NCBI RefSeq assembly: GCF_004216665.1
Contig: NZ_SGWY01000001.1
Coordinates: forward strand, 310,001-374,000
Origin: Agromyces ramosus
Lineage (GTDB): Bacteria > Actinomycetota > Actinomycetes > Actinomycetales > Microbacteriaceae
Reading direction: 5' to 3'
Length of the DNA: 64,000 bases
Below the pieces are notes generated by a model. The model did no database searches. It was given only the letters and a program-made list of their open reading frames with translations, and was not told the origin of the DNA. Shown here one piece after another: positions 1-8,423 of this stretch (within the stretch, counting starts at the first letter, position 1; every line of letters begins with the position of its first letter). A program made the translations under genes and the position numbers.

Positions 1-1719
1 CAGGAGCAGCATCAGGATCACCAGGATCACGCCCAGCACGAGTGGGATGATCAGGGTTCGGTCGCGGATGGACGCCTCCTTCGTGTCGAGCGCGACCGCG
101 GTCGTCCCGCCCACGAGCACGGGGTCGTCGGTCGTCGACACGCCCGCCAGCTCCGCGCGGAGCGTCGACACGACCGCCTCCGCCTCGTCGGAGTCGCTCG
201 CGTCCGCGAGGGTCGCGTCCAATTGCACGAGTCCATCGACCACGGTCGGATCGCCGGCCGGAGTGCCGGGTGGGCCCACCGGCTGGATTCCGTCCTCGGT
301 GACGGGCAGCGAGCCGCTCGGCGAATCCTCCGAGACGATGGACACCGCCTCGACCCCCTCGGTGGCGAGCAGCACGTCGGCGACATCCTGCACCTGCTCC
401 TCGCTCGCGATGACCACCGCGGGCGTGCCCGAGCCGCCCGGGAAGTGGGCGCTGAGCAGCGCCTGGCCGTCCCGGGCCTGCGATGCACCGAGGACGAACT
501 CGCTCGACGGCACGCCGTCGGCCTTCAGCTGCGTCATCCCGAGCGCCATGAGCGCGAGCAGCAGCGTCGAGACGAGCCACGTCACCCGGGGCCGTCGCGC
601 GATGAGTCGGGCGACCCTCGGCCAGATCCCGCGACGGCCGACGACGTCGTCGGCCTCGACGTGCGCGCCGAACCTCGGCCTCACCGGCCAGAACGCCGCA
701 CGGCCGGCCCAGAGCATGAGCGCGGGCAAGAGCGTCAGTGCGGTCAGCAGCGCGAAGGCGATGCCGATCGCCGAGACGGGCCCGAGGATCTTGTTCGACG
801 TGAGCTGGCTCGCCAGCAGCATCAGCAGGCCCGCGATCACCGTGCCGCCCGAAGCGACGATCGGCTCCCACGATCCCCGCAGCGCCGCCCAGGTGGCATC
901 CCACTTGCGCGCGTGGGTGTGCAGGGCTTCCCGGTAGCGGGCGATGTAGAGCAGCGAATAGTCCGTGGCCGCGCCGATGACCAAGATGAACAGGATGCCC
1001 TGGGTCTGGCCGTTGAGCACGAGCACGTCGGCCCGCGCGAGAGCGACGACCACGAGCACCGACGCGCAGAGCGCGGTGAGGCTGGTGCCGAGGACGATGA
1101 CGGGCAGCAGCGGCGACCGGTAGACGACCACGAGGATGACGAAGACGGCCGCGAAGGCGACGAGGAGCAGCAGGCCGTCGATCCCGGCGAATGCGGCCGT
1201 GAGGTCGGCGGTGAAGCCGGCCGGGCCGGTCACCGCAGCCTCGAGGCCGTCGCCCGCCGTCTGTGCGACACGATCTCGGATCCCCCCGACGACCTCGTCG
1301 ACCTCGGCCGTGGCGTCCACCTGCACGAAGACCTCGGCGGCCTCGCCGTCGTCCGACGCGACGGGCGGCGACACCCCGTCGTCGACGACACCCGGCACGT
1401 CCTGGAAGGCGGTCGCGTCGTCCGCGACGGCGTCGGCGTCGGCATCCGTCAACCCGCCGTCGCGCGCGTAGACGACGACGGCCGGGATCACGTCGGCCGA
1501 GCGGAACCCGGCCTGGAGGTCCTGCACCCGCGTCGACTCCGCGTCGTCGGGGAGGAACTGCGACTGCTCGTTCTCGACGACGTCGCTGAGGGAACCGAAC
1601 GATGCGCCGCCGGCACCGAATGCGCCGAACCAGATCAGGATGAGGACGGTGGGGATCAGGAGCCGCAGCCAGGCGGGGACTCGGGATCGGCGGGGGCTGT
1701 CGTGCGTTGCGGGTTCCAT
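1..1719 (-). CDS. MMPL/RND-family transporter, C-terminus beyond window
   Basis: Inner-membrane exporter of the MMPL (RND-like) superfamily, expected to move hydrophobic or lipid substrates using the proton gradient. The visible 573 codons start with a Pro/Arg-rich cytoplasmic tail (MEPATHDSPRRSR), then a first membrane helix and a large extracytoplasmic loop that runs to about residue 175. A block of hydrophobic helices follows, with the family's Asp-Tyr pair in GAATDYSLLYIARY near residue 260. A second outer loop and a new helix then begin at the window edge. Family members are usually 700-1000 residues, so a quarter or more is probably missing. It lies 112 bp downstream of rsrA on the same strand and could be read through from the sigR operon. 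The substrate cannot be inferred. Confidence 0.9.
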   Translation of the reverse strand, partial: MEPATHDSPRRSRVPAWLRLLIPTVLILIWFGAFGAGGASFGSLSDVVENEQSQFLPDDAESTRVQDLQAGFRSADVIPAVVVYARDGGLTDADADAVADDATAFQDVPGVVDDGVSPPVASDDGEAAEVFVQVDATAEVDEVVGGIRDRVAQTAGDGLEAAVTGPAGFTADLTAAFAGIDGLLLLVAFAAVFVILVVVYRSPLLPVIVLGTSLTALCASVLVVVALARADVLVLNGQTQGILFILVIGAATDYSLLYIARYREALHTHARKWDATWAALRGSWEPIVASGGTVIAGLLMLLASQLTSNKILGPVSAIGIAFALLTALTLLPALMLWAGRAAFWPVRPRFGAHVEADDVVGRRGIWPRVARLIARRPRVTWLVSTLLLALMALGMTQLKADGVPSSEFVLGASQARDGQALLSAHFPGGSGTPAVVIASEEQVQDVADVLLATEGVEAVSIVSEDSPSGSLPVTEDGIQPVGPPGTPAGDPTVVDGLVQLDATLADASDSDEAEAVVSTLRAELAGVSTTDDPVLVGGTTAVALDTKEASIRDRTLIIPLVLGVILVILMLLL

Positions 1720-1830
1720 CCCGAACGACGCTACGGGCTCGACTCCCCGCGCCGCGTCCACCGAAAGACGGAAACACCCCGGTGCGTCGGCGGCGCGGCG
1801 CCGGTCGGCGGGATGGCCGTCGCCGCGGTG

Positions 1831-2088
1831 TCAGTCGACGAGGATGCCGTGACCCGACTGGATGTCGCGGATCCGGGCGAGCACCACCATGCGCAGCTCT
1901 TCGGGCGCGCTCTCCTTGCAGGCACGCTGCACCACCTCGGTGATCGCGACGCCCACGCGCAGTTCCGCCTGGCAGTCGGCGCAGTGCTCGACGTGCTCGC
2001 GGATGTCGGCCGCATCCTCGCGGCGCAGTTCGTGGTGCAGGTACTCCTCGAGTTCGGCCCTGGCCTTCTCGCAGCCGCAGTCGGTCAT
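1831..2088 (-). CDS. rsrA: Zinc-binding anti-sigma factor (RsrA/RshA type)
   Basis: This 85-residue cytoplasmic anti-sigma factor has the ZAS signature H-x3-C-x2-C (His32, Cys36, Cys39). Extra N-terminal cysteines at 4 and 6 would supply the fourth zinc ligand. In this family, thiol oxidation forms a disulfide, releases zinc and frees the cognate sigma factor. Its start codon overlaps the sigma-factor stop in an ATGA, so the two are translationally coupled. The short C-terminus with [13 protein letters not shown] is typical of actinobacterial mycothiol-system anti-sigma factors. Function is by family. Partner identity follows from the overlap. Confidence 0.9.
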   Translation of the reverse strand: MTDCGCEKARAELEEYLHHELRREDAADIREHVEHCADCQAELRVGVAITEVVQRACKESAPEELRMVVLARIRDIQSGHGILVD

Positions 2089-2741
2089 CGTGAGCTCCTC
2101 GGCATGGTCTGCCTCCTGGTGGTCTTGGCCGCCGTCTCGAAGCCCTGCTCGCGGGCGTACTCGGCGAGGGACTCGCGGAGCATCCGCCTGCCACGATGCA
2201 GTCGGCTCATCACGGTCCCGATGGGGGTGTTCATCATGTCGGCGATCTCCTGGTAGGAGAAGCCCTCCACGTCCGCGAAGTACACGGCGAGGCGGAAGTC
2301 CTCGGGCAGCGCCTGCAGGGCGTCCTTCACCGCGCTGTCGGGCAGGTGGTCGATCGCCTCGGCCTCGGCCGATCGGCTCGACCGCGCCGTCGTCGACTCC
2401 GCGCCGCCGAGCTGCCAGTCCTCGAGCTCATCGATCGTGCCCTGGTATGGCTCTCGCTGCTTCTTGCGGTAGCTGTTGATGAAGGTGTTCGTGAGGATGC
2501 GGTACAGCCACGCCTTGAGGTTGGTGCCCTGCGTGAACTGCCCGAAGGCCGCGAAGGCCTTGACGAACGTCTCCTGCACGAGGTCCTGCGCATCGGCTGG
2601 GTTCTTCGTCATGCGCAGCGCCGCGGCGTAGAGCTGGTCGATGAACGGCAGCGCCTGCTCCTCGAAGAGCTCACCGAGCGGGCGGCCCTCGTCGTCGGGC
2701 ACCGCATCGGTCGGTGTGGTCTCGATCTCTTCGGCAGTCAT
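2085..2741 (-). CDS. sigR: ECF sigma factor of the SigR/SigH thiol-stress type
   Basis: RNA polymerase sigma-70 family ECF factor of 218 residues. Region 2 includes [14 protein letters not shown]. Region 4 contains the helix-turn-helix [24 protein letters not shown]. The adjacent RsrA-like zinc anti-sigma identifies it as the disulfide-stress factor, which in actinobacteria controls thioredoxin and mycothiol genes. I chose the ATG at 2741 because a TAGGAT -10 element (2755-2750) ends 8 nt before it, which suggests a leaderless start. An in-frame ATG at 2813 would add 24 residues, but its AGGAG abuts the start codon. Streptomyces SigR also has a longer unstable form, so the upstream start may be real under induction. 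Confidence 0.92.
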   Translation of the reverse strand: MTAEEIETTPTDAVPDDEGRPLGELFEEQALPFIDQLYAAALRMTKNPADAQDLVQETFVKAFAAFGQFTQGTNLKAWLYRILTNTFINSYRKKQREPYQGTIDELEDWQLGGAESTTARSSRSAEAEAIDHLPDSAVKDALQALPEDFRLAVYFADVEGFSYQEIADMMNTPIGTVMSRLHRGRRMLRESLAEYAREQGFETAAKTTRRQTMPRSSR

Positions 2742-2749
2742 CACCGGCC

Positions 2750-2755
2750 ATCCTA
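2750..2755 (-). promoter_or_regulatory. Candidate leaderless -10 (TAGGAT) of sigR
   Basis: TAGGAT on the minus strand lies 8 nt before the ATG at 2741. That spacing would place transcription start at or next to the start codon. No convincing TTGACA-like -35 is present, and I found no SigR-type GGAAT/GTT pair at the right spacing for autoregulation. Confidence 0.35.
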
Positions 2756-2850
2756 GATCGTCGGCCGGTGCGACAACTGGGCGTTCGAGCACCACGACTG
2801 GCACGCGCACCATCTCCTTCCGCGTTCGCTGACGCTACTGTTGATAACCG

Positions 2851-4221
2851 ATGCAGATATCGAGGTATTCCGCCCCCGAGTTCGATCCCTACGGTGAGGC
2901 GAGGCAGACCGAGCCCGACGACGGGTGGCGGGCGCCCGTCGCCACGGCCCCGCTCGAATCCGTCGTGGCACTCCCCGGCTCGAAGTCGCTCACGAACCGC
3001 GAGCTCGTGCTCGCCGCCCTCGCCGACGGCCCGTCGACACTGCGCGCGCCGCTCTGGTCGCGCGACAGCGAGCTCATGGTCGAGGGCCTGCGCGCGCTCG
3101 GGACCCGATTCGAGCGGATGCCGGGAACCGGCGGGTTCGGCGACGACCTCCGCGTCATCCCGGCCGACGAACTGCTCGGCTCCACCACGATCGACTGCGG
3201 ACTCGCCGGCACGGTCATGCGGTTCCTCCCGCCGGTGGCGGCGCTCGCACTCGGGCCCACGACGTTCGACGGCGACGAGGGCGCCCGCCGGCGGCCCATG
3301 GGGGGCTCGATCGAAGGCCTGCGCGCCCTCGGCGTCGACCTCGACGACGACGGCCGCGGCGCCCTCCCATTCACCGTGCACGGCACGGGTCGGGTCGAGG
3401 GGGGACCGCTCGAGATCGACGCCTCGGCGTCGAGCCAGTTCGTGTCGGGCCTGCTGCTCTCCGCGGCGCGGTTCGAACGCGGCCTCGACCTTCGTCACGT
3501 CGGCGAGCGACTGCCGAGCCTGCCGCACATCGAGATGACCATCGCGACCCTCGCCGCGCGAGGCGTGGCGGTCAGGAGCCCCGAGCCCGGCCGCTGGCAG
3601 GTCGACCCCGGTCCGATCCGCGCTGTCGATGTGGACGTCGAGCCCGACCTCTCGAACGCCGCGCCATTCCTCGTGGCCGCCCTCGTCGCCGGCGGCCACG
3701 TCACCGTCACGGGGTGGCCGGCCGAGACCACGCAGGTGGGCGCCCAGCTCGCCAGGATCCTCCCCCGCTTCGGCGCCCGGGTGTCGATCGACGCCGACCG
3801 GCTCATGGTGCGAGCCCCCGAACCCGGCGCCGACGGGGGTCGCGGCATCCGCGGGGTCGACCTCGACCTGTCGGAGGCCGGCGAGCTCGTGCCGAACCTC
3901 GTCGCACTCGCGGCATTCGCCGACGCACCGAGCACCTTCACGGGCATCGGCCACATCCGCCACCACGAGACCGACCGGCTCGCGGCGCTCGCCGCGGAGC
4001 TCAACGGGCTCGGCGGCGCCGTCACCGAGCTCGACGACGGGCTCCGCATCGAGCCCGCGCCGCTCACGGGCGGCCCGTGGCGCGCCTACGCCGACCACCG
4101 CATGGCCACGACCGGCGCGATCGTCGGTCTCGCGGTACCGGGCGTCGTCGTCGACGACATCGGGTCGACGTCGAAGACGCTGCCGCAGTTCACCAGGCTC
4201 TGGGAGCAGATGCTGGCATGA
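2851..4221 (+). CDS. aroA: 3-phosphoshikimate 1-carboxyvinyltransferase (EPSP synthase)
   Basis: Sixth step of the shikimate pathway: transfers enolpyruvyl from PEP to shikimate-3-phosphate in the cytoplasm. At 456 residues it has the usual length. It carries the substrate-binding LPGSKSLTNRELV motif near residue 42, the CGLAGTVMRFLPP motif near 115, the conserved HHETDRLAALAAEL region and the late DHRMATTGAIVGL motif. It is divergent from sigR across about 110 bp and overlaps rsgA by 4 bp (ATGA), so aroA-rsgA form an operon. The same sigH/aroA/rsgA neighbourhood is known from M. tuberculosis. Confidence 0.97.
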   Translation: MQISRYSAPEFDPYGEARQTEPDDGWRAPVATAPLESVVALPGSKSLTNRELVLAALADGPSTLRAPLWSRDSELMVEGLRALGTRFERMPGTGGFGDDLRVIPADELLGSTTIDCGLAGTVMRFLPPVAALALGPTTFDGDEGARRRPMGGSIEGLRALGVDLDDDGRGALPFTVHGTGRVEGGPLEIDASASSQFVSGLLLSAARFERGLDLRHVGERLPSLPHIEMTIATLAARGVAVRSPEPGRWQVDPGPIRAVDVDVEPDLSNAAPFLVAALVAGGHVTVTGWPAETTQVGAQLARILPRFGARVSIDADRLMVRAPEPGADGGRGIRGVDLDLSEAGELVPNLVALAAFADAPSTFTGIGHIRHHETDRLAALAAELNGLGGAVTELDDGLRIEPAPLTGGPWRAYADHRMATTGAIVGLAVPGVVVDDIGSTSKTLPQFTRLWEQMLA

Positions 4222-5258
4222 GCTGGTGGGACACGGACGACGACGAGGACGAGCCCGAGTTCGACGAGTCCGACGTCCGCGTGCGCCCCAACCGACGCGG
4301 GAGCCGTCCTCGCACGAAGGTGCGACCCGAGCACGCCGACGCCGTGCCGGGCACGGTCCTCGGCGTCGATCGCGGACGCTACGCCGTGCTCATCGACGAG
4401 GGCGGCTCCGACGAGCGCGAGATCACGGCGGCGCGTGCGAGCGAGCTCCGCCGCAAGTCGGTGGTCACCGGCGACCACGTCGACCTCGTGAGCGACACGA
4501 CCGGCGAGCCCGGCACGCTCGCCCGCATCGTGCGCATCGGCGAGCGGTCGACCCTGCTCCGGCGGAGCGCCGACGACACCGACGAGGTCGAGCGCATCAT
4601 CGTCGCGAACGCCGACCAGATGCTCATCGTGGTGGCGGCGGCGAACCCCGAGCCGCGCATCCGGCTCGTCGACCGCTATCTCGTCGCCGCCTTCGACGCG
4701 GGCATCCAGCCACTGCTCGTCATCACCAAGACCGACCTCGCCGACCCGGCCGAGTTCCTCGAGAACTTCGCGGGTCTCGACCTGCCCGTGTTCCGGTCGA
4801 GCACCGAGCGGATGCCGCTCGAGGAGATCACGCGAGCGCTCATCGGGCACCGCACCGTCTTCGTCGGGCACTCCGGCGTGGGCAAGTCCACGCTCGTGAA
4901 CGCGCTCGTGCCGGGCGCCGACCGCGCCATCGGGCGGGTCAACGAGGTCACGGGCCGCGGACGCCACACGTCCTCCTCCACGGTCTCCCTGCGCGTCGAG
5001 GACGGGCGCGGCGGCACCGGCTGGGTGATCGACACTCCGGGCGTGCGCTCGTTCGGCCTCGGCCACGTGGACCCGGCGAACATCCTCGGCGCGTTCACCG
5101 ACCTCGCGCGAATCGCCGAAAACTGTCCCCGCGGGTGCACGCACCTGCCCGACGCCCCCGACTGCGCGATGAACGAGGCCGTCGCCGCCGGTGAGCTCGG
5201 CGAGACCGGTCGTGCCCGACTCGACTCGCTGCAGCGGCTGCTCGCGACGTTCGCGTGA
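4218..5258 (+). CDS. rsgA: Ribosome small-subunit-dependent GTPase A
   Basis: Late 30S ribosome assembly GTPase of 346 residues. It has an acidic and basic N-terminal tail followed by an OB fold, then the circularly permuted GTPase order typical of the family: G4 (VITKTDLAD), then P-loop GHSGVGKST, then G3 DTPG. The C-terminal zinc knuckle is visible as CPRGCTHLPDAPDCAM. The ATG at 4218 overlaps the aroA stop, which fixes the start and implies translational coupling. A GC-rich inverted repeat follows the stop. Confidence 0.96.
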   Translation: MSWWDTDDDEDEPEFDESDVRVRPNRRGSRPRTKVRPEHADAVPGTVLGVDRGRYAVLIDEGGSDEREITAARASELRRKSVVTGDHVDLVSDTTGEPGTLARIVRIGERSTLLRRSADDTDEVERIIVANADQMLIVVAAANPEPRIRLVDRYLVAAFDAGIQPLLVITKTDLADPAEFLENFAGLDLPVFRSSTERMPLEEITRALIGHRTVFVGHSGVGKSTLVNALVPGADRAIGRVNEVTGRGRHTSSSTVSLRVEDGRGGTGWVIDTPGVRSFGLGHVDPANILGAFTDLARIAENCPRGCTHLPDAPDCAMNEAVAAGELGETGRARLDSLQRLLATFA

Positions 5259-5265
5259 CGGTCGC

Positions 5266-5302
5266 AGCGCCCGGCAGCGGCCCCGCCGTCGCACCGGGCG
5301 CT
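5266..5302 (+). terminator. GC-rich hairpin after rsgA
   Basis: Perfect 9-bp inverted repeat AGCGCCCGG / CCGGGCGCT with a 19-nt loop, starting 8 nt after the rsgA stop and ending before the bcp promoter. There is no U-tract, as is common in high-GC actinobacteria. A termination role is inferred from position. Confidence 0.45.
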
Positions 5303-5316
5303 CAGGCTGCCGTGCC

Positions 5317-5322
5317 TACGAT
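5317..5322 (+). promoter_or_regulatory. Candidate leaderless -10 (TACGAT) of bcp
   Basis: TACGAT ends 6 nt before the bcp ATG. That spacing puts the transcript start on or next to the A of the start codon. No -35 is recognisable. The same geometry recurs at other genes in this window. Confidence 0.4.
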
Positions 5323-5328
5323 GGACGG

Positions 5329-5805
5329 ATGACCGACGCACGACTCGCCCCCGGCGACCTCGCCCCCGACTTCACGCTCGACGACCAGGATGGCACCCCC
5401 GTGTCGCTCTCGTCCCTCCGCGGAACCCGCGTCGTGCTGTACTTCTACCCCGAGGCGATGACGCCCGGTTGCACCACCGAGGCGTGCGACTTCCGCGACA
5501 ACCTGAACTCCTTCAGGGCCGCGGGCGTGCGCGTCGTCGGGGTGTCGAAGGACGACGTGGCGAAGCTCAAGCGATTCGCCGAGCGCGACGGGCTGAACTA
5601 CACGCTGCTCGCCGATGAGGATCTCGCCGTCCAGCAGGCGTACGGAGTGTGGGGCGAGAAGATGCTCTACGGCAAGACCGTGGTGGGTTCGATCCGCTCC
5701 ACCTTCGTGATCGGCGAGGACGGCCGCATCGAGCGCGCCTGGTACAACGTCAAGGCCACCGGGCACGTCGCGCGCGTGCGCCGCGAGCTCGGACTCGACG
5801 GCTGA
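5329..5805 (+). CDS. bcp: Thioredoxin-dependent thiol peroxidase (Bcp/PrxQ)
   Basis: Cytoplasmic peroxiredoxin of 158 residues that reduces hydrogen and organic peroxides, with electrons from thioredoxin. The active-site motif PEAMTPGCTTEAC places the peroxidatic Cys at 48 and the resolving Cys at 53, the spacing of E. coli BCP. The FTLDDQDG opening and the GEKMLYGKTVVGSIRSTF block are standard. The start is set by family length and by the TACGAT element just upstream. Proximity to sigR/rsrA fits a redox-defence neighbourhood, though it is on the other strand. Confidence 0.96.
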   Translation: MTDARLAPGDLAPDFTLDDQDGTPVSLSSLRGTRVVLYFYPEAMTPGCTTEACDFRDNLNSFRAAGVRVVGVSKDDVAKLKRFAERDGLNYTLLADEDLAVQQAYGVWGEKMLYGKTVVGSIRSTFVIGEDGRIERAWYNVKATGHVARVRRELGLDG

Positions 5806-5806
5806 G

Positions 5807-5831
5807 CCGACGGTCGATCAGGCGCCGTCGG
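5807..5831. terminator. Convergent terminator hairpin between bcp and the membrane protein
   Basis: CCGACGG / CCGTCGG inverted repeat with an 11-nt loop spans the 12-bp gap and the stop codon of the convergent membrane gene. Placement suits a bidirectional terminator. The stem is short, so confidence is modest. Confidence 0.35.
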
Positions 5832-6279
5832 GCGCCCGGTCCCCGTCCTCCTGGCGCGTGTAGGCGAGCCGCACCGGCGTCCAGAGGAGCAGCCCGATCA
5901 CGGTGACCGCCGGCACGAGGAGCAGCCACCCGACATCCGGCCGTGCGAAGAGGCCCTGGAACGCGCCGACGGCGATCGAGACCTGCAGGATCTGCCAGAC
6001 GATCGCCGCCGCGCGCGACCAGCTCGCCCGCCGAAGCGAGGCGATCGCCACGGCGCCGACCCACACGGCTCCGATCACGACGAGCACGATGAGCGCGATC
6101 GCCGTCGGGTACGACGACGGCTCCAGCGTGACGAGGTCGACGACCAGCCAGACGATGATCGCGACCAGCGCGACCGCCTCGAGGAACAGCAGCGCGCTCA
6201 CCACGACCAGCGCGGCCTTCACCCCACCCGAGACGGATGCCGCCGGCGGCATATCCCCGTCGGCGTGCTCCTGATTCAC
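5818..6279 (-). CDS. Small integral membrane protein, unknown function
   Basis: A 153-residue protein with four strongly hydrophobic segments (about residues 21-48, 58-82, 87-110 and 118-138) and short hydrophilic ends. I recognise no catalytic motif. Convergent with bcp and divergent from whiB1 across 200 bp. Small four-helix proteins of this kind are common and unannotated in Microbacteriaceae. Coding status is supported by the membrane-protein composition. Confidence 0.75.
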   Translation of the reverse strand: MNQEHADGDMPPAASVSGGVKAALVVVSALLFLEAVALVAIIVWLVVDLVTLEPSSYPTAIALIVLVVIGAVWVGAVAIASLRRASWSRAAAIVWQILQVSIAVGAFQGLFARPDVGWLLLVPAVTVIGLLLWTPVRLAYTRQEDGDRAPDGA

Positions 6280-6348
6280 AGCGTTATCCCATACACGGCT
6301 ATTGCTTCGATCTCTCCGCTATGCGACCATTTATGAGGCCGAATTGAT

Positions 6349-6366
6349 GCTCACAGGGACGTGAGC
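6349..6366. promoter_or_regulatory. Inverted repeat GCTCAC-N6-GTGAGC upstream of whiB1
   Basis: A perfect 6+6+6 inverted repeat in the 200-bp gap between the divergent membrane gene and whiB1, 112 bp before the whiB1 ATG. The arms are in the opposite orientation to the CRP-family TGTGA-N6-TCACA site known at mycobacterial whiB1, so I call it only a possible operator. Confidence 0.3.
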
Positions 6367-6478
6367 CGATCAGTCATGATCCTACTTCCCGAGATTCGGC
6401 CTTTCCCCCTGCAGCAGCCGTCACCGGCAAGCGCAATCGAGCGCGTCTGCGAACGAAGTACACGCAAGGAGCATCTCC

Positions 6479-6727
6479 ATGGATTGGCGCGACAAGGCCG
6501 CCTGCCTCACCGCAGACCCGGAACTCTTCTTCCCGGTCGGCAACACTGGTCCCGCCGTCGACCAGATCGAGAAGGCCAAGGCTGTCTGCGCCCGGTGCAC
6601 CGTCACCGAGATCTGCCTGCAGTACGCCCTCGAGACCGGTCAGGACTCGGGCGTCTGGGGTGGCCTCAGCGAAGACGAGCGTCGCGCCCTCAAGCGCCGC
6701 GCGGCTCGCGCGCGTCGGGCCTCCTGA
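6479..6727 (+). CDS. whiB1: WhiB1-type iron-sulfur transcription factor
   Basis: An 82-residue Wbl protein that binds a nitric-oxide-sensitive [4Fe-4S] cluster and, in mycobacteria, the primary sigma factor. The four cluster cysteines are at 9, 37, 40 and 46, matching WhiB1 numbering, with the GVWGG turn at 58-62 and a basic C-terminus (KRRAARARR) for DNA contact. The opening MDWRDKAAC and PELFFPVGN are characteristic of WhiB1 rather than WhiB2. An AGGAG ribosome site precedes the ATG. The gene faces the pdtaS-type kinase tail to tail, as whiB1 and Rv3220c do in M. tuberculosis. Its 3' end has been copied downstream. Confidence 0.95.
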   Translation: MDWRDKAACLTADPELFFPVGNTGPAVDQIEKAKAVCARCTVTEICLQYALETGQDSGVWGGLSEDERRALKRRAARARRAS

Positions 6728-6838
6728 ACCGCACCTGAACCCGTGGACGGGTGGGCTCGTTCACGTCGGGCCTCCTGAACCGCACCTGAGTCCGCCCCCG
6801 GTGGGCTCGTTCACGTCCTGCGCCCGAACCGCACCTGA
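6713..6838 (+). repeat. 50/51-bp tandem repeat, 2.5 copies, seeded by the whiB1 3' end
   Basis: The first unit (6713-6763) begins inside the last codons of whiB1 and includes its stop. The second (6764-6813) repeats its first 26 bases exactly and its last 14 bases exactly. A third, partial copy (6814-6838) keeps CGAACCGCACCTGA. Each copy therefore carries the whiB1 stop-codon context. The first unit also holds a small ACCCGT-GG-ACGGGT hairpin (6739-6752). Confidence 0.9.
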
Positions 6839-6857
6839 CCCCCACGGCATCAGCACC

Positions 6858-8351
6858 CTACTCGGGTGCGATCCACCGCAGCGGCACGTCGATGGTCACC
6901 TCGGTACCGCGGCCGACGACCGTGTGCCAGTCGATGGTGCCGCCGAGCTCGCCCTGGATGAGCGTGCGCACGATCTGCGTGCCGAGGCCCTCGCCGACCT
7001 TCCCCTCCGGCAGGCCGGACCCCGTGTCGCGCACCTGCACGGTGAGCGCCGTCGGCGACCGGTCGGCGGTGATCTCGACGTCGCCCTCCTGGCCGGCGAG
7101 ACCGTGCTCCACCGCGTTCGTGACCAGCTCGGTGAGGGCCAGCGCCAGCGGCGTCGCGTACTCGCTCGGCAGGACGCCGAACGAGCCCGACCGCTTCGGG
7201 TGGGCGGTGGTGTTGTGCGCCGAGGCCACCTCGGCGACCAGCAGCAGCGCACGGTCGAAGACCTCGTCGAAGTCGACGTTCTGGGTGAGCCCCTCGGAGA
7301 GCGTGTCGTGCACGACGGCGATCGCGCCGACCCGTCGCATCGCCTGGGTGAGGGCGTCGCGAGCCTCGTCGGAGTGCGTGCGACGAGCCTGGATGCGCAG
7401 CAGCGAGGCCACGGTCTGGAGGTTGTTCTTGACGCGGTGGTGGATCTCGCGGATCGTCGCGTCCTTCGTGATCAGCTCCTGCTCCTGGTGCCGGAGTTCG
7501 GTGACGTCGCGGCTCAGCACGATCGCGCCGATCCGCTCGCCGCGATGGCGGATCGGGATGGCGCGCAGCGAGACCGTCACGCCGCGCGATTCGACGTCGG
7601 TGCGCCACGGCGCCCGCCCCGTGACCACGAGGGGCAGCGACTCGTCGACGACGAGCTTGCCGCTGAGGAGCCTCGTGGTCACCTCGGCGAGGGACTCCCC
7701 CTCGAGCTCGTCCTCGAAGCCCATCCGGTTGAAGGCCGACAGGGCGTTCGGGCTCGCGAAGGTGGTGACGCCGTCGACGTCGAGGCGGATGAGCCCGTCC
7801 GAGGCACGCGGGGCGCCGCGACGAGGCCCGGTCGGCGCGCCGAGGTCGGGGAAGTCTCCCGACGCGATCATCTGGAAGAGCTCCTCGGCGCACTCGTTGA
7901 ACGTGAGCTCCTGCCGGCTCGGCGTGCGCTGCGCACCGAGGTTCGTGTGCCGCGTGATGACCGCGACGGGCTCGGGGGCGAGCTGGGTCCCGGTGGCGGA
8001 CAGCCGACGCATGACGGGCACCGCGCGCACGCGCGTGGGCATCTCCTCGTACCAGTCGGGTGCGGATGAGTCGGCGATGCGGGCGCTCGCGAACGCGTGG
8101 GTCACGAGGTCGCGCCACTGCGGCTTGATCTGCTGGCCGACGAAGTCCCGGTAGAAGAGCGTCGCCGCGCTGGAGGGGCGCGCGTGCGCGACCGCGACGA
8201 AGTCGTCGTCGCCCGACGGGACCCAGAGCACGATGTCGGCGAAGGCCAGGTCGGCGAGCAGCTGCAGGTCGCCGACGAGCATGTGCAGCCAGTCGACATC
8301 GGCCTGACTGCTGCGGCCCTGGGCGAGGACGAGATCACTGAGGGTCGACAC
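6858..8351 (-). CDS. pdtaS: PdtaS-type soluble sensor histidine kinase
   Basis: Cytosolic two-component kinase of 497 residues with no membrane segment. An N-terminal GAF-like domain (about 1-165) is followed by a PAS domain (about 185-290), then a HisKA_2 helix with the signature IREIHHRVKNNLQTV (His304/305) and an HATPase domain with the N-box ELVTNAVEHG and G-box DTGSGLPEG. Length and domain order match M. tuberculosis PdtaS (501 residues), which signals to the ANTAR-type RNA-binding regulator PdtaR. No PdtaR gene lies nearby, as in mycobacteria. Convergent with whiB1. Confidence 0.93.
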   Translation of the reverse strand: MSTLSDLVLAQGRSSQADVDWLHMLVGDLQLLADLAFADIVLWVPSGDDDFVAVAHARPSSAATLFYRDFVGQQIKPQWRDLVTHAFASARIADSSAPDWYEEMPTRVRAVPVMRRLSATGTQLAPEPVAVITRHTNLGAQRTPSRQELTFNECAEELFQMIASGDFPDLGAPTGPRRGAPRASDGLIRLDVDGVTTFASPNALSAFNRMGFEDELEGESLAEVTTRLLSGKLVVDESLPLVVTGRAPWRTDVESRGVTVSLRAIPIRHRGERIGAIVLSRDVTELRHQEQELITKDATIREIHHRVKNNLQTVASLLRIQARRTHSDEARDALTQAMRRVGAIAVVHDTLSEGLTQNVDFDEVFDRALLLVAEVASAHNTTAHPKRSGSFGVLPSEYATPLALALTELVTNAVEHGLAGQEGDVEITADRSPTALTVQVRDTGSGLPEGKVGEGLGTQIVRTLIQGELGGTIDWHTVVGRGTEVTIDVPLRWIAPE

Positions 8352-8423
8352 AGACCCAGCGTAGTGCGCCCCCTCGCCGCCGGCGTTCCCGCGCCCTGGG
8401 TCCCGACCCCCGCATGCCCGCGA

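Noticed and set aside
223-2256. A 677-codon plus-strand frame over the MMPL and rsrA genes
   Set aside because: Composition is that of an antisense shadow (R/D/E/H-rich). MMPL and RsrA motifs are clear on the minus strand.
2085-2830. SigR-type autoregulatory promoter (GGAAT-N18-GTT) before sigR
   Set aside because: A GGAA occurs upstream but no GTT at the required spacing.
6349-6366. CRP/FNR binding site at whiB1
   Set aside because: The half-sites are inverted relative to the TGTGA-N6-TCACA consensus, so it is kept only as an unassigned inverted repeat.
6713-6838. CRISPR array
   Set aside because: Only 2.5 units in direct tandem with no spacers and no cas genes.
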